In this document: one piece after another, positions 28,325 through 37,723 of the stretch | Layout: each line of letters begins with the position of its first letter | Position numbering within the stretch: position 1 is the first letter of the stretch | Source: Natrarchaeobaculum aegyptiacum | GTDB taxonomy: Archaea > Halobacteriota > Halobacteria > Halobacteriales > Natrialbaceae | Reading direction: 5' to 3' | NCBI RefSeq assembly: GCF_002156705.1 | Contig: NZ_CP019893.1 | Location: 3,348,001-3,412,000 of the forward strand | DNA length: 64,000 nucleotides | Translations under genes and position numbers: made by a program | Notes under the pieces: generated by a model | Told to the model about the DNA's origin: nothing | The model's database searches: none | Seen by the model: the letters and a program-made list of their open reading frames with translations, nothing else

Positions 28325-28549
28325 TCAGTTGTTCGATGCTGTGGAGCCGTCGTCGGCGAGAACGAGTTTTCCGCCCGTGCACTGCCTGATTCGGCCGGCA
28401 CGCTGGAGTTCGAGACACTGTCGCTCGACCGTCACGGGATGGGCCTCGAGTCGAGCGGCAACTTCGGGAACGGTCGTGGGACCGACGTCGGCGAGAATCT
28501 CGAGGAGTCGTCGGTGCCGGGAGAAATCGGGCGGTTCTGGCGTCGACAT
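28325..28549 (-). CDS. Small winged-helix DNA-binding protein
   Basis: 74 aa from ATG 28549 (MSTPEPPDFSRHRRLLEILA). The segment LADVGPTTVPEVAARLEAHPVTVERQCLEL breaks into the helix-turn-helix of an ArsR/MarR-like winged helix, and CTGGKLVLAD forms the wing. It has no effector domain. It sits 92 nt downstream of the end of the SLC13 transporter's reading direction (its start is upstream of nothing on that strand), and its target is unknown. Confidence 0.6.
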   Translation of the reverse strand: MSTPEPPDFSRHRRLLEILADVGPTTVPEVAARLEAHPVTVERQCLELQRAGRIRQCTGGKLVLADDGSTASNN

Positions 28550-28640
28550 CTCTTCTACGAGCGACCATCCGCGGGGAATCCAAGAAGGAGGCGTCCGATT
28601 CTCGGACGATGGGAATCGGTCACTATCGCTCGTCAGTCGC

Positions 28641-30590
28641 TCAGCTCTCGAACGCCTCGAGGAATTCCGTGGGGAGGGTCGTGGGGTCGATTCCCCAGGC
28701 GATCGGGAGCCACAGGAGGGCAACGAGCGTGATCAGCGCGATGCCGATGACGTTGAGCCCGGCGCCGACGCGGGCCATCTGGGGAAGCGTGATGTAGCCA
28801 CTCCCGAAGACGATGGCGTTCGGTGGCGTCGCGACGGGGAGCATGAACGCGAACGACGCGGCCGTTGCCCCGGCGATCATGAGTCCGAATGGGTGGACGT
28901 TGATTCCGATCGCGACGCCGGCGAGGATCGGCATGAGCATCGCCGTGGTCGCCGTGTTCGAGGTGACCTCCGTGAGGAAGATCGTCATCGTGACGACTGC
29001 CAGCAGTATGATGACCATCGAGACGCCCTCGAGCAGCTGGAGCTGTTCGCCGATCCAGGTGGCGAGGCCGGTTTCGCCGAATCCGGCGGCGATCGCGAGT
29101 CCGCCACCGAACAGGAGGATGACGCCCCATGGAATCTGGACGGCGCTCGACCAGTCGAGCAAGAAGGTGTGGTCGCCGTCGTCGGTTTTCGTCGGGAGCG
29201 TAAAGAGGACCATCGCGCCGGCGATGGCGACGACCGTGTCTGCGTCGTCGGGAATGGGGAGGGCAAACAGCGGGTCGAGGACGAACGCAAGTGCGGACGT
29301 GAGTGCGAAGACCAGCGTACCGAGGAGGGCGACGTCGAGTTCGACGACCGGGAACTGGTCGAACTGATCGAGGAGGCTCGCACCGATCCAGGAGACGGCC
29401 ATGCCGGCGAAGACCAGCAGGACGAGGCGTTCCTGACGGCTCATCGATCCGAGATCGGCGAGTTCGCGGTCGATGACGTCGCCCGCAGCGGGCAACTGGT
29501 CGAACTGGGGTGTGAGGGCAAGTCTGGTGACGTAGAGGTACACTGCGACGAGGCCGACGATGGAGATGGGGACGCCGTAGAGCATCCACTGGGCGAACGA
29601 GACGTTCTGTCCGAATATCTCACCTGCCTGCCCGGCAAAGAGGATGTTCGGTGGGGTGCCGATGAGCGTCGCCACGCCGCCGACTGACGCACCGTAGGCG
29701 ATACAGAGCATCAGGGCGACGCCGAACGCGAAGCTTCCCTGACTCGTATCGACGTCGAGTGAACTCTCGTCGATGAGGTCTGCAGTCTGGTAGATAACCG
29801 CGAGCGCGATTGGAACCATCATCATCACCGTCGCACTGTTCGAGACCCACATCGAGAGGAACGCCGTCGCGAGCATGAACCCGAGAATGAGCCTCGAGGG
29901 TTCGGTCCCGACAGCCTTGATCGTCCGCAGGGCGATTCGCCGATGGAGGTCCCATCGCTGCATCGCCATCGCGAGGAAGAACCCGCCCATAAACAGGAAG
30001 ATCAGCGGGTGACCGTACGAGGGGGTCGTCATATCGACTGGTAACGCGCCCGTCAGCGGGAAGAGGACGATCGGTAGCAGGGAGGTCGCCGGAATCGGAA
30101 TCGCTTCCGACATCCACCAGACGGCGACCCACGCCGTCACTGCGGCGACGGCCTGTCCTTCCGGTGAGAGCCCTTCAGGCGTCGGTGACAGGTAGATGAG
30201 TGCGAACAGCAGTGGTCCGAGTACGAACCCGAATTTCTGCCGCCGACCGTACCCGCCACCGACGTCGAACGGTGAGTCGTCGCCGCCGGGACCGGGGGTG
30301 CCCCCGGAACCGCCGGAGCCGTTCGACCCGGTCGCACCGGCTGAATCGCCAGCACTGGCGTCACTTCCAGTCGGTGGATCGCCGTCACCGGTGTCGTTCA
30401 CACTGCTGGAGGCGTCTTCGAAGCCGAGTTGCTCGAGTCTGTTCGTCTCGTTCGAACCGTACCCAAGGTCCCGTGCGATCGCGGGTCCGTCGAGGGTAAG
30501 GTACGCTTTCGTCTGGGCGTTGAGCAGCCAGAGGTACGTCCAGAGCCGCTGAACGTACTGTTGACACGTGTGGCGGAGGGAGTACGCCAT
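28641..30590 (-). CDS. SLC13/DASS family anion:sodium symporter
   Basis: 649 aa from ATG 30590, with a TATA-like box about 29 nt upstream. The N-terminal ~120 residues are a cytosolic extension with a Gly/Ser/Asp-rich linker. The membrane part has about 11-12 helices with the two DASS signatures, VSNSATVMMMVPIALAVIYQ and EVTSNTATTAMLMPILAGVA (SNT motifs binding substrate and sodium), plus GGVATLIGTPPNILFAGQ and PVATPPNAIVFGSGY. It imports dicarboxylates, citrate, sulfate or phosphate with sodium; substrate is not decidable from motifs alone. It is divergent from the MFS gene. Confidence 0.88.
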   Translation of the reverse strand: MAYSLRHTCQQYVQRLWTYLWLLNAQTKAYLTLDGPAIARDLGYGSNETNRLEQLGFEDASSSVNDTGDGDPPTGSDASAGDSAGATGSNGSGGSGGTPGPGGDDSPFDVGGGYGRRQKFGFVLGPLLFALIYLSPTPEGLSPEGQAVAAVTAWVAVWWMSEAIPIPATSLLPIVLFPLTGALPVDMTTPSYGHPLIFLFMGGFFLAMAMQRWDLHRRIALRTIKAVGTEPSRLILGFMLATAFLSMWVSNSATVMMMVPIALAVIYQTADLIDESSLDVDTSQGSFAFGVALMLCIAYGASVGGVATLIGTPPNILFAGQAGEIFGQNVSFAQWMLYGVPISIVGLVAVYLYVTRLALTPQFDQLPAAGDVIDRELADLGSMSRQERLVLLVFAGMAVSWIGASLLDQFDQFPVVELDVALLGTLVFALTSALAFVLDPLFALPIPDDADTVVAIAGAMVLFTLPTKTDDGDHTFLLDWSSAVQIPWGVILLFGGGLAIAAGFGETGLATWIGEQLQLLEGVSMVIILLAVVTMTIFLTEVTSNTATTAMLMPILAGVAIGINVHPFGLMIAGATAASFAFMLPVATPPNAIVFGSGYITLPQMARVGAGLNVIGIALITLVALLWLPIAWGIDPTTLPTEFLEAFES

Positions 30591-30614
30591 TCTTGCCGGC
30601 AATTCCAAACACGA

Positions 30615-30623
30615 GTATTAAAC
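30615..30623 (-). promoter_or_regulatory. TATA-like box of the SLC13 gene
   Basis: Minus-strand GTTTAATAC about 29 nt before ATG 30590. The rest of the 270-nt divergent region to the MFS start shows no other clear element. Confidence 0.5.
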
Positions 30624-30862
30624 ACTAGTGATCCGACGAAGTGATTGCGAACGAAAACATCTGGTCTGGTCGTCTAACCCGGAAAAATTGCAATTATGTT
30701 CCGAAATCGCTGTTCATATGTCCGATGTCCTATCGTCGTCGAGGGGTGACGGGTTCTGACCGAGCTCGGTCGAGCCGTCGGCCGGGGATGCCCTGATCTG
30801 GGGCCATTCGTCCACCAGCGAAACGTGCGTTCTATCCCGGTCGCTCGAGAACGGAGTCTCGA

Positions 30863-32056
30863 ATGAGCCGCGCCGACTGGCGAGTCGTGGGGCTGGTGAC
30901 GTCGTGGCAGGTCGCCGCCAGCGTCTGTTACTACACCGTCTTTGCGGCGACACCGCTGTTTCGCGAGGCGTTCGCGCTCTCGCGGTTCGAAGTCGGGTTC
31001 GTCGTGACGGCACTGACGCTCGGGTACGCGACCTTCCTCCTCCCGGTCGGTGCGCTCGTCGATCGGTTCGGCGAACGAGTCACCCTCACGCTCGGACTGG
31101 TTGGGCTCTCGGCCGGGTCGGCCCTCGTCGCTGGCGCACCGACGTTCGCGACGCTGCTCGCGGCCGCGTTCTTCCTCGGGTCGACCTACGCCGGAGCGAT
31201 ACCAGGAACGAACAAGGCGATCTACGATCGGATCGCGGCGGGTCGCCAGCACGTCGCCATCGGGATCAAACAGGTCGGCGTCACCGCCGGCAGCGGCATC
31301 AGCGCCCTCCTCGTGACCGGACTCGCTGGTGTGGTCGTCTGGAACGCCGGGTTCTTCGTCGCCTCTGCGCTCGGTCTCGCCGTCGCAGTCACCTTCGCAC
31401 ACCTGTACGCAAACGCCGAAACCAGTGCTCGAGCCACCTACCCCGACTTTCGGCAGCTCTCGCGGAACGCACCCTACCGAACGCTCGTCGCCGCCGGCTT
31501 CTTCCTCGGAGCGGCACTGTTCACGACTACCGGCTACGTCGTCCTCTTCGTCCAGGAGGAACTCGAGGCGTCGATCGCCGCCGGTGGCATCGTCCTGGCG
31601 CTCGTCCAGGTGGCAGGCAGCGTCGGCCGCGTCGTGGCGGGGTGGCTCGGCGACGTCTTTCCCGGTGACCCGCGTCTCCGTCTCGGCGGGATCCTCCTCG
31701 TGCAGGCCGTCGCGAGTGCAGCGTCGTTCGCAGTCGTCGCCACCGTCTCGAGCCCGCTCGTCGGCACCATCGCCTTCGTCGTCCTCGGCTTTTTCGTCCT
31801 CGGGAACACCGGCGTCTACTACTCCTGCATGTCGACCGTCGTCACGAACGAGGAAATGGGTGGTGCGACCGCGGGCGGACAGCTCTCACTGGTCGCCGGG
31901 TCGATCGTCGCCCCACCCGCGTTCGGCCTGCTGGCGGATCTGGTGGGATACCGGGCGTCCTGGATGCTGCTGGGCGTGGCCTGTCTGATCGCGGCCGGAT
32001 TGATCGTCCACACGACGCGCCTCGAGGCACCCGTCGAGGACCCGGCCGTCGAATGA
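30863..32056 (+). CDS. Major facilitator superfamily transporter
   Basis: 397 aa, ATG 30863. Twelve hydrophobic helices in two six-helix halves. The loop 2-3 motif appears as GALVDRFGERVTLTLGLVG, and its counterpart in the second half as GRVVAGWLGDVFPGDPRLR. SWQVAASVCYYTVFAATPLF starts helix 1. The substrate is unknown. It is followed after only 19 nt by a universal stress protein on the same strand, so they are likely one transcript. Confidence 0.85.
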   Translation: MSRADWRVVGLVTSWQVAASVCYYTVFAATPLFREAFALSRFEVGFVVTALTLGYATFLLPVGALVDRFGERVTLTLGLVGLSAGSALVAGAPTFATLLAAAFFLGSTYAGAIPGTNKAIYDRIAAGRQHVAIGIKQVGVTAGSGISALLVTGLAGVVVWNAGFFVASALGLAVAVTFAHLYANAETSARATYPDFRQLSRNAPYRTLVAAGFFLGAALFTTTGYVVLFVQEELEASIAAGGIVLALVQVAGSVGRVVAGWLGDVFPGDPRLRLGGILLVQAVASAASFAVVATVSSPLVGTIAFVVLGFFVLGNTGVYYSCMSTVVTNEEMGGATAGGQLSLVAGSIVAPPAFGLLADLVGYRASWMLLGVACLIAAGLIVHTTRLEAPVEDPAVE

Positions 32057-32075
32057 AATCCTTTAGGCGCTGCCG

Positions 32076-32573
32076 ATGAAGCTATTCGACATGTACCGCG
32101 TTCTCCTGCCGATCGACCGAGAGGACCGACGGGCCCGCGCGCAGGTCGACGCCATCCTCGAGTTGCCCGAGACCGAGTCCGACGAAGCGAACGAGGGTGG
32201 TGGGGTCCACGTCGACGTCCTCCACGTTCGCGAGGCCGACGGGACCGACGCCGAGTGGGCGGCTGGCGGATTCGCAGACACGTACGAATCCGAACTCGAG
32301 GAGACGGCCGGGGAGCGACTGATGGATACCCTCGAGCCGGTCCGCCACTCGCTGGAGTCGGCCGGCCTCGAGTGTGAAATCCACGTCGCCGAGGGCGAAC
32401 CCGCAACGACAGTCCTCGAGGCCGCAGCGGAGTTCGACAGCGACCTCGTCGTCATCGGGGTCAGGACGCGCTCACCGCTCGGGAAGGTGCTGTTCGGGAG
32501 CGTCGCACAGGCCGTGATCCTCGACAGTGACCAGCCAGTGATGGCCGTTCCGAGCGACAGCGACGCGGCGTGA
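32076..32573 (+). CDS. Universal stress protein (UspA family)
   Basis: 165 aa from ATG 32076; ATG 32091 (MYRVLLPIDREDRRARAQVD) is an equally good start. The nucleotide-binding fold is clear: strand 1 VLLPID with its Asp, HVDVLHVREAD, ATTVLEAAAEFDSDLVVIGV and the phosphate loop GVRTRSPLGKVLFGSVAQAV (G-x2-G-x9-G-S). These imply ATP binding. Closely placed USP genes after transporters are common in haloarchaea and are thought to tune them; here that partner would be the MFS protein. Confidence 0.88.
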   Translation: MKLFDMYRVLLPIDREDRRARAQVDAILELPETESDEANEGGGVHVDVLHVREADGTDAEWAAGGFADTYESELEETAGERLMDTLEPVRHSLESAGLECEIHVAEGEPATTVLEAAAEFDSDLVVIGVRTRSPLGKVLFGSVAQAVILDSDQPVMAVPSDSDAA

Positions 32574-32601
32574 GCCGTCGCCATCGTTGCGGTGGGCAGG
32601 A

Positions 32602-33843
32602 TCAGCGGAGACAGGCCGCGACGATCGTTAGCATCTCCTCGCCGCGAACCTCGTCGGCGAACAGCGGCACTCGCCTGACCTCCGTCCCACGGAACAATTC
32701 GTGGGCCTCCTGCAAGGCCGACTGCTGGACGTCCCACCGACGCTGACAGAACGCACAGTCCTCGAGATTCGGCTCGAGGAACGCCTCGCCGCCCTCGACG
32801 TCGTCGGCCACGTCGGAGAGGGGCTCCATCACGCGATTGACCACGACGGTCCCGACGGGGATTTCGAACGACTGCAACTGGGTGCGCAACCGCTTGGACT
32901 CGAAGACGCTCATCTCCTCGGGAACCATGACGATCCGGAAGTCCGTCCGCGCCGGATCGCGCAGGACGGCCCGAAGGCGTTCGATCCGATCACGGAGTTC
33001 CTCGAGGTCCTCGAGTCCCTGCTCGGCGTCGGGCTGTGGCCCACCGAACATCCCCTTGACGCTCTCGAGCATGCCGCTTAGCCGCTGGCGCATCGTCAGC
33101 ATCCGGCCGACCATCGAGTCCATCACCTCCGGCAACTGGAGGAGCCGGAGCGTGTGGCCCGTCGGCGCGGTGTCGACGACGACACGATCGAACCGGGGGT
33201 CGTCCAGGTACTCGAGCAACAGCTGGACCGCCGCGGCCTCGTCGGCACCGGGCATGGCACCGCCGAAGAGGGCGTCCATCGGGTTCTCGCCGCCGAGAAG
33301 GTCTCCCAGCCCACCGAGTTCGCCCGTATCGCCGAACCCGCCGACCGGGTCCTCGTCGACGCTGGCGTCGAGATCGCCGATCCCGCTCGGGCCCCTGGTA
33401 CCGACGTCCTCGTCGGACCCGTCGCGTCCGTCACCTGCGGCTTGCCCGAACAGGCCCGCCTGTCCCCGCTCCATCGCCGCTTCGGGATCGATCTCGGCGG
33501 CGTAAAGGGGAATATCCTCGTGGATGCGCTCGGGTTCGGCCGGGACATCCGTTTCGAGGGTGTCGGAGAGCGAGTGGGCGGGATCGGTCGAGACGACGAG
33601 CGTCCGAATCCCGCTGCGGGCGCTGTCGAGCGCCGTCGACGCGGCCATCGTCGTCTTTCCCACGCCGCCTTTCCCACCGTAGAGGACGTACTCCGGGCCG
33701 TCGATCGGCTCGTCGGCGGGCTCGACGGTGATCGTCTCGCGCTCGTCGCCGATCGAGTCGGTCGGCGTCACCTCGATCGTGTTGTCCGCGCGCTCGGCGT
33801 CCGCCTCGTCCCCGTCGGCCGGCTCGACGTCCAGTCCGCTCAT
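32602..33843 (-). CDS. ArsA/Get3 (TRC40) family ATPase
   Basis: 413 aa, ATG 33843, with an acidic N-terminal extension of ~50 residues. The deviant Walker A is YGGKGGVGKTTMAAS, switch I STDPAHSLSDTLETD, switch II VVDTAPTGHTLRLLQLPE, and a CAFC zinc-type motif lies near residue 365. The combination of one ATPase domain, a Met/Gly-rich helical insert (RLSGMLESVKGMFGGPQPD) and CxxC is closer to Get3, which guides tail-anchored proteins to membranes, than to arsenite pumps; no ars genes are near. A Gly/Asp-rich insertion (residues ~140-190) is unusual and probably a disordered loop. Confidence 0.85.
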   Translation of the reverse strand: MSGLDVEPADGDEADAERADNTIEVTPTDSIGDERETITVEPADEPIDGPEYVLYGGKGGVGKTTMAASTALDSARSGIRTLVVSTDPAHSLSDTLETDVPAEPERIHEDIPLYAAEIDPEAAMERGQAGLFGQAAGDGRDGSDEDVGTRGPSGIGDLDASVDEDPVGGFGDTGELGGLGDLLGGENPMDALFGGAMPGADEAAAVQLLLEYLDDPRFDRVVVDTAPTGHTLRLLQLPEVMDSMVGRMLTMRQRLSGMLESVKGMFGGPQPDAEQGLEDLEELRDRIERLRAVLRDPARTDFRIVMVPEEMSVFESKRLRTQLQSFEIPVGTVVVNRVMEPLSDVADDVEGGEAFLEPNLEDCAFCQRRWDVQQSALQEAHELFRGTEVRRVPLFADEVRGEEMLTIVAACLR

Positions 33844-33915
33844 GGCACCCCCTACAGCGTCCCATCACGAGTATTCGTCGGTCTCGAGAGCCGAGAAAAA
33901 CGAGCGCCGCCGGAG

Positions 33916-35016
33916 TCAGCCGAGGTACCCAGCCAGCCGGTCTGCGGCCTCCTCGACGCGCGGTGTCACGAGCGCGAACCGGAGCCAGTCCTCCCGGGAG
34001 TCGCCGAATCCGGAGCCGGGCATCCCCGCAACGCCAGCCTCGTCGATCAGCTCGAAGGTGTTCTCGACCGTCCCCGGGAAGCCGTCGAATCGGGCCATCA
34101 CGTAGAACGACCCCTCGGGTCGGGTGTACTCGGCGCCAGCGGCCTCGAGCGCCTCGGTGAAGGCGTCGATGCGCTCGCGGAGACGCTCGCGGTTTCGCTC
34201 GTAGTAGTCGGGGTCGGTCTCGTGGAGGGCCTTCAGGACGGCGTACTGGCCGGGCCGGGTCGTCGCGACGTTCACGAGCATGTGGCGGCCGCGGGCGTTC
34301 TCGACGAGGTGGTGTGGAAAGACGGCGTAACCCACGCGGAGTCCGGTGATCGCCATCGACTTCGAGAACCCGTTCGTGACGATCCGGTGATTCGATTCGA
34401 TGCCGAGCGCACTCGAGAACGCCCCGGCGTAGTCGAAGTGATCGTAGACCTCGTCACTCACGAGGATCGCGTCGTGGGCCTCGGCGATGGTGACGAGTTC
34501 GCGGATCGTCTTCTCGGGATAGACCGCGCCGGTCGGGTTGTTCGGCGAGTTGACGACGATTGCCGCCGTGTCCTCGCTCGCAGCCTCGCGGACGGCCGCG
34601 GGATCGAGTCGCCCCGTCTCGTCGGTCGCGACGTATGCCGGCCGACCCCCGAGCATCGTCGTCTTCCCCGGGTAGTACGGATAGACGGGATCGGTCAACA
34701 GGATCTCCTCGCCACGGTCGCGCTCTAGCGCGCGGGCCATCGCGAGGTAGTTCGCCTCGCCGGCCCCGTTGGTGATAACGACCTGTTCGACGTCGACGCC
34801 CCGACGTGCGGCGATCTCCTCTCTGAGCGCTCGCAGGCCAACGCTCGGCGGGTACTGAAACGCGTCCGGCTCGAGGTCGGCGTACTCGCGCAGGCCCTCC
34901 CGGAGGGCGGCGGGCGGATCCCAGTCCGGGTTGCCACTGACCATGTCGACGACGTCCCGATCGGCCTCGTTCGCGTAGGCCATCACGCGGAAGAACAACG
35001 GCGTCTCGTACTCCAT
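33916..35016 (-). CDS. Class I/II pyridoxal-phosphate aminotransferase
   Basis: 366 aa from ATG 35016 (MEYETPLFFRVMAYANEADR). VSGNPDWDPPAALREGLREY at the start, VITNGAGEANYLAMARALER, VVNSPNNPTGAVYP (Asn contact to PLP), VSDEVYDHFDYAG (Asp and Tyr) and the lysine loop TNGFSKSMAITGLRVGY are all in order. The C-terminal Arg lies in DWLRFALVTP. Aspartate/aromatic aminotransferase-like; the amino donor is not known. It ends 72 nt from the ArsA-like gene on the same strand. Confidence 0.9.
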   Translation of the reverse strand: MEYETPLFFRVMAYANEADRDVVDMVSGNPDWDPPAALREGLREYADLEPDAFQYPPSVGLRALREEIAARRGVDVEQVVITNGAGEANYLAMARALERDRGEEILLTDPVYPYYPGKTTMLGGRPAYVATDETGRLDPAAVREAASEDTAAIVVNSPNNPTGAVYPEKTIRELVTIAEAHDAILVSDEVYDHFDYAGAFSSALGIESNHRIVTNGFSKSMAITGLRVGYAVFPHHLVENARGRHMLVNVATTRPGQYAVLKALHETDPDYYERNRERLRERIDAFTEALEAAGAEYTRPEGSFYVMARFDGFPGTVENTFELIDEAGVAGMPGSGFGDSREDWLRFALVTPRVEEAADRLAGYLG

Positions 35017-35182
35017 ACTCGAGCGTTGGCCTCCCCTACCGTCCGTCTTCCGTTTTCGCGTACGCCACGACTGACCGATCGACCGCCGACACAGTTGACT
35101 CGAGTACCGCCAGTTCGTCGACTTTCGACGACGCCCTGTCGAGACCACCGACTTGACAAGATTGCCAGCCATTGGATCGCGT

Positions 35183-35695
35183 ATGAACCTCGACGTGGAC
35201 CCGGACCTGCCCGCACGTGTCGGCGATGCACTTCGTGAAGCCGACGAGACGCTCGCCGTCGCCGAATCCTGTACCGGCGGCCTCATCGGGGGCGCGATCA
35301 CGGCCGTCCCCGGCTCGAGCGACTACTTCGAGGCGGGATTGACGACCTACGCCTACGGTGCCAAGCGCCAGCACCTCGGCGTCAGCCACGAATCGCTGGA
35401 CGAACACGGGGCCGTCTCGGAACGGGTCGCCCTCGAGATGGCCCGCGGCGTCCGCGACGTCTGTGACGTTACCTGGGGGATCGCCACGACCGGCATCGCG
35501 GGGCCGGACGGCGGGACCGAGACCGATCCCGTCGGGACCGTCTACGTCGGAATCGCCTACGCCGGCCCGTGGGGCAGTGAATCCTCGTACGCGACGGCGA
35601 CCCGGCACGAGTTCGACGGCGACCGTGCCGAGATCCGTGCGAAGACGGTCGAGCAGGCGCTCGTGGATTTCCTCTCCGAACTCGAATCCCAGTAG
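35183..35695 (+). CDS. CinA family protein (NMN deamidase domain)
   Basis: 170 aa from ATG 35183 (MNLDVDPDLPARVGDALREA). Stand-alone C-terminal CinA domain: LAVAESCTGGLIGGAI holds the catalytic Ser, TTGIAGPDGGTETDPVGTVY the second signature, and a helix ends the protein. Family members deamidate nicotinamide mononucleotide for NAD recycling. The N-terminal COG1058 domain of full-length CinA is absent. Divergent from the aminotransferase with 166 nt between; no strong TATA box noticed. Confidence 0.88.
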   Translation: MNLDVDPDLPARVGDALREADETLAVAESCTGGLIGGAITAVPGSSDYFEAGLTTYAYGAKRQHLGVSHESLDEHGAVSERVALEMARGVRDVCDVTWGIATTGIAGPDGGTETDPVGTVYVGIAYAGPWGSESSYATATRHEFDGDRAEIRAKTVEQALVDFLSELESQ

Positions 35696-35888
35696 GCCCC
35701 GTCGAAGCTACCCAGTTCGAACGCGACGATGGCTGCCGTCACTCTCGCCCTCGAGTCGCGAGTGTGAATGGACGACCAGCGAGCGACCAGTCCGAAATCG
35801 GATCGATCAGGGCGACCAGTCGACGCCTCGAATCGAGAGACACTCAGGAGAGAAAGGTATTCACGTCCCCCGATTCGAGTACGGGTCG

Positions 35889-36386
35889 ATGAACAAGAAG
35901 GGGCACGTGCTCAACGCCGTGCTGTTGAGCGTCGGACTCGGCTACCTCCTCGAGCCGGCAACAGAACTCACAGACGTGCTGGTGACACTCGAGACGATGG
36001 TGATGATCGGCGTGCCGGTGACGCTGGGGGCGCTCTTCCCCGACGTCGACACGGCCTTCGGAAAACACCGAAAGACGCTGCACAACCTGCCGGTCCTCGC
36101 CGCGTTCTTTTTCTTCCCCGCCGCGTTCGGCAACCTCGAGTACGTCTGGATCGGCATCCTCACCCACTACGTTCTCGACGTGGCCGGGAGCAGACGGGGA
36201 ATTGCGCTGTTCTACCCGCTCTCGTCTACCGAGTACGGCCTCCCGTTCGGGGTCACCGTCAGTAGCAGTCGGGCGACCATCGTAACCGTGCTCGTGACGA
36301 TAGTCGAGGTGGCCCTCGCCGCTGTCGTGATCCTCGAGGTGCCACAGTGGGGACTCGAGGTGGGTCGACAGGCGATGGGGATCTAA
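35889..36386 (+). CDS. Membrane-bound metal-dependent hydrolase (YdjM/DUF457 superfamily)
   Basis: 165 aa from ATG 35889 (MNKKGHVLNAVLLSVGLGYL). Four to five hydrophobic helices carry scattered polar metal-type residues: H in KKGHVLNA, the ALFPDVDTAFGKHRKTLHNL block with D-x-D, H-R and H, and LTHYVLDVAG with H and D. This arrangement is that of YdjM-like integral membrane hydrolases, sometimes called LexA-regulated. Substrate unknown. A second member with the same motif order is at 48869-49357. Confidence 0.8.
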   Translation: MNKKGHVLNAVLLSVGLGYLLEPATELTDVLVTLETMVMIGVPVTLGALFPDVDTAFGKHRKTLHNLPVLAAFFFFPAAFGNLEYVWIGILTHYVLDVAGSRRGIALFYPLSSTEYGLPFGVTVSSSRATIVTVLVTIVEVALAAVVILEVPQWGLEVGRQAMGI

Positions 36387-36471
36387 CGCTCGTCGCGTCT
36401 TCAGCGTCGAGAAACCGGGAAGAAAGAGCCGCGGTCAGCGTCGAGGTCGATCGCGTCTCGAAGCCACATCA

Positions 36472-37449
36472 TTAGGCCGGCGTCGCGGTGTTCGAGGCCT
36501 CGAGCAGCTCCTTGTACCGGTTGCGGATGGTGACTTCCGAGATGTTGGCCACCTCGCTGACGTCGTTCTGGGTGACCTTCTCGTTGGTCAGGAGTGCGGC
36601 AGCGTAGACGCCTGCGGCCGCGAGACCGACGGGCGACTTGCCGCTGTGGACGCCCTCCTGACGGGCCGACTCGAGCAGTTCGCGGGCCATCCGCTCGGTC
36701 TCGTCCGAGAGGTCGAGGTCGCTGACGAACCGGGGGACGTACTGCTCGGGGTCGGCGGGCTGAACCTCGAGGCCGAGTTCTCGGATGACGTACCGGTACG
36801 TCCGGGTCAGCTCCATCTTGTCGACGCGGCTGACCGCCGAGATCTCGTCGAGGCTGCGCGGCGTGCCAGCCTGTCGAGCCGACGCGTACAGCGAGGCCGT
36901 CGCGACGCCCTCGATCGATCGCCCGGGGAGGAGGTCCTCCTCGAGTGCGCGCCGGTAGATGACCGACGCGGTTTCGCGGACGTTCTCGGGGAGGCCGAGT
37001 GCGCTGGCCATCCGGTCGATCTCACCGAGGGCCTGCTTTAAGTTACGCTCTTTGCTGTCCCGGGTGCGGAAGCGCTCGTTCCAGGTGCGCAGCCGCTGCA
37101 TCTTCTGGCGCTGCCGACTCGAGAGCGCCCGACCGTAGGCGTCTTTGTCCTGCCAGCCGATGTTGGTCGACAGGCCCTGGTCGTGCATCATGTTCGTGGT
37201 GGGCGCACCGACGCGGCTCTTCTCGTCTTTCTCGGCGGCGTCGAACGCGCGCCACTCGGGACCGCGGTCGATCTCGCCCTCTTCGACGACGAGCCCACAC
37301 TCCTCACAGACGGTCTCGGCGTGTTCGGTGTCCGAGATGAGTCGGCCGCCACACTCGGGGCACTCCTCGCGCTCGTCGGCCCGGGCCGTCTCCTCCGTTC
37401 GTTCATCCGTGCTTTCTCGCTCGTTAGTGTAAGTTCGAATGTTGCTCAT
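36472..37449 (-). CDS. tfb: Transcription initiation factor IIB (TFB)
   Basis: 325 aa, ATG 37449. Bridges TBP-DNA and RNA polymerase at start sites. N-terminal zinc ribbon with CPECGG and CEECGL, B-finger/linker (RGPEWRAFDAAEKDEKSRVG, PTTNMMHDQGLSTNIGWQDK), then two cyclin repeats (LGLPENVRETASVIYRRALE; ESARQEGVHSGKSPVGLAAA) and the terminal recognition helix ISEVTIRNRYKELLEA. Haloarchaea carry several TFBs, so this is one paralogue of unknown specialisation. The leader is unusual for this window: the strongest TATA box is ~90 nt upstream of the ATG. Confidence 0.95.
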   Translation of the reverse strand: MSNIRTYTNERESTDERTEETARADEREECPECGGRLISDTEHAETVCEECGLVVEEGEIDRGPEWRAFDAAEKDEKSRVGAPTTNMMHDQGLSTNIGWQDKDAYGRALSSRQRQKMQRLRTWNERFRTRDSKERNLKQALGEIDRMASALGLPENVRETASVIYRRALEEDLLPGRSIEGVATASLYASARQAGTPRSLDEISAVSRVDKMELTRTYRYVIRELGLEVQPADPEQYVPRFVSDLDLSDETERMARELLESARQEGVHSGKSPVGLAAAGVYAAALLTNEKVTQNDVSEVANISEVTIRNRYKELLEASNTATPA

Positions 37450-37538
37450 GGTGTATCGGGATGGTTACTCGGGGCTCCCGGGTGGGGTAACCAGAAGAAA
37501 CCCGGTCGCCTCGGCTAACGTATAGTAAGACCGGAACT

Positions 37539-37547
37539 CATATAAAG
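37539..37547 (-). promoter_or_regulatory. Probable TATA box of tfb, long leader
   Basis: Minus-strand TTTATATGA, the best TATA match in the tfb upstream region, 90 nt before the ATG. It predicts a 5' UTR of about 60 nt. A weaker candidate CTTACTATACG lies at 37517-37527, and AAAATTTTAAA at 37576-37586 marks an AT-rich block further up. Confidence 0.5.
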
Positions 37548-37723
37548 CTTTCGCCGCCGTAATAAGGCTCTCGGCCAAAATTTTAAATGGTTTTCGGTTA
37601 CATGGTGATTAATCGGCAGGGTTACCTCGGTAAGAGCGAACTATCTCCGATCGGACTCACTCGAGCGTCGCCGACCCGTCGAGAGTCGAACGATTTTCCA
37701 CCCGGCCACGCGAACGACCACCG

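Noticed and set aside
32602-33843. Arsenical pump ATPase (ArsA)
   Set aside because: No ArsB/Acr3, ArsR or ArsD nearby and a CxxC plus Met/Gly-rich insert as in Get3; the broader family name is used instead.
33154-34728. Plus-strand frame opposite the ArsA-like and aminotransferase genes
   Set aside because: It spans two real genes and their gap and has no domain.
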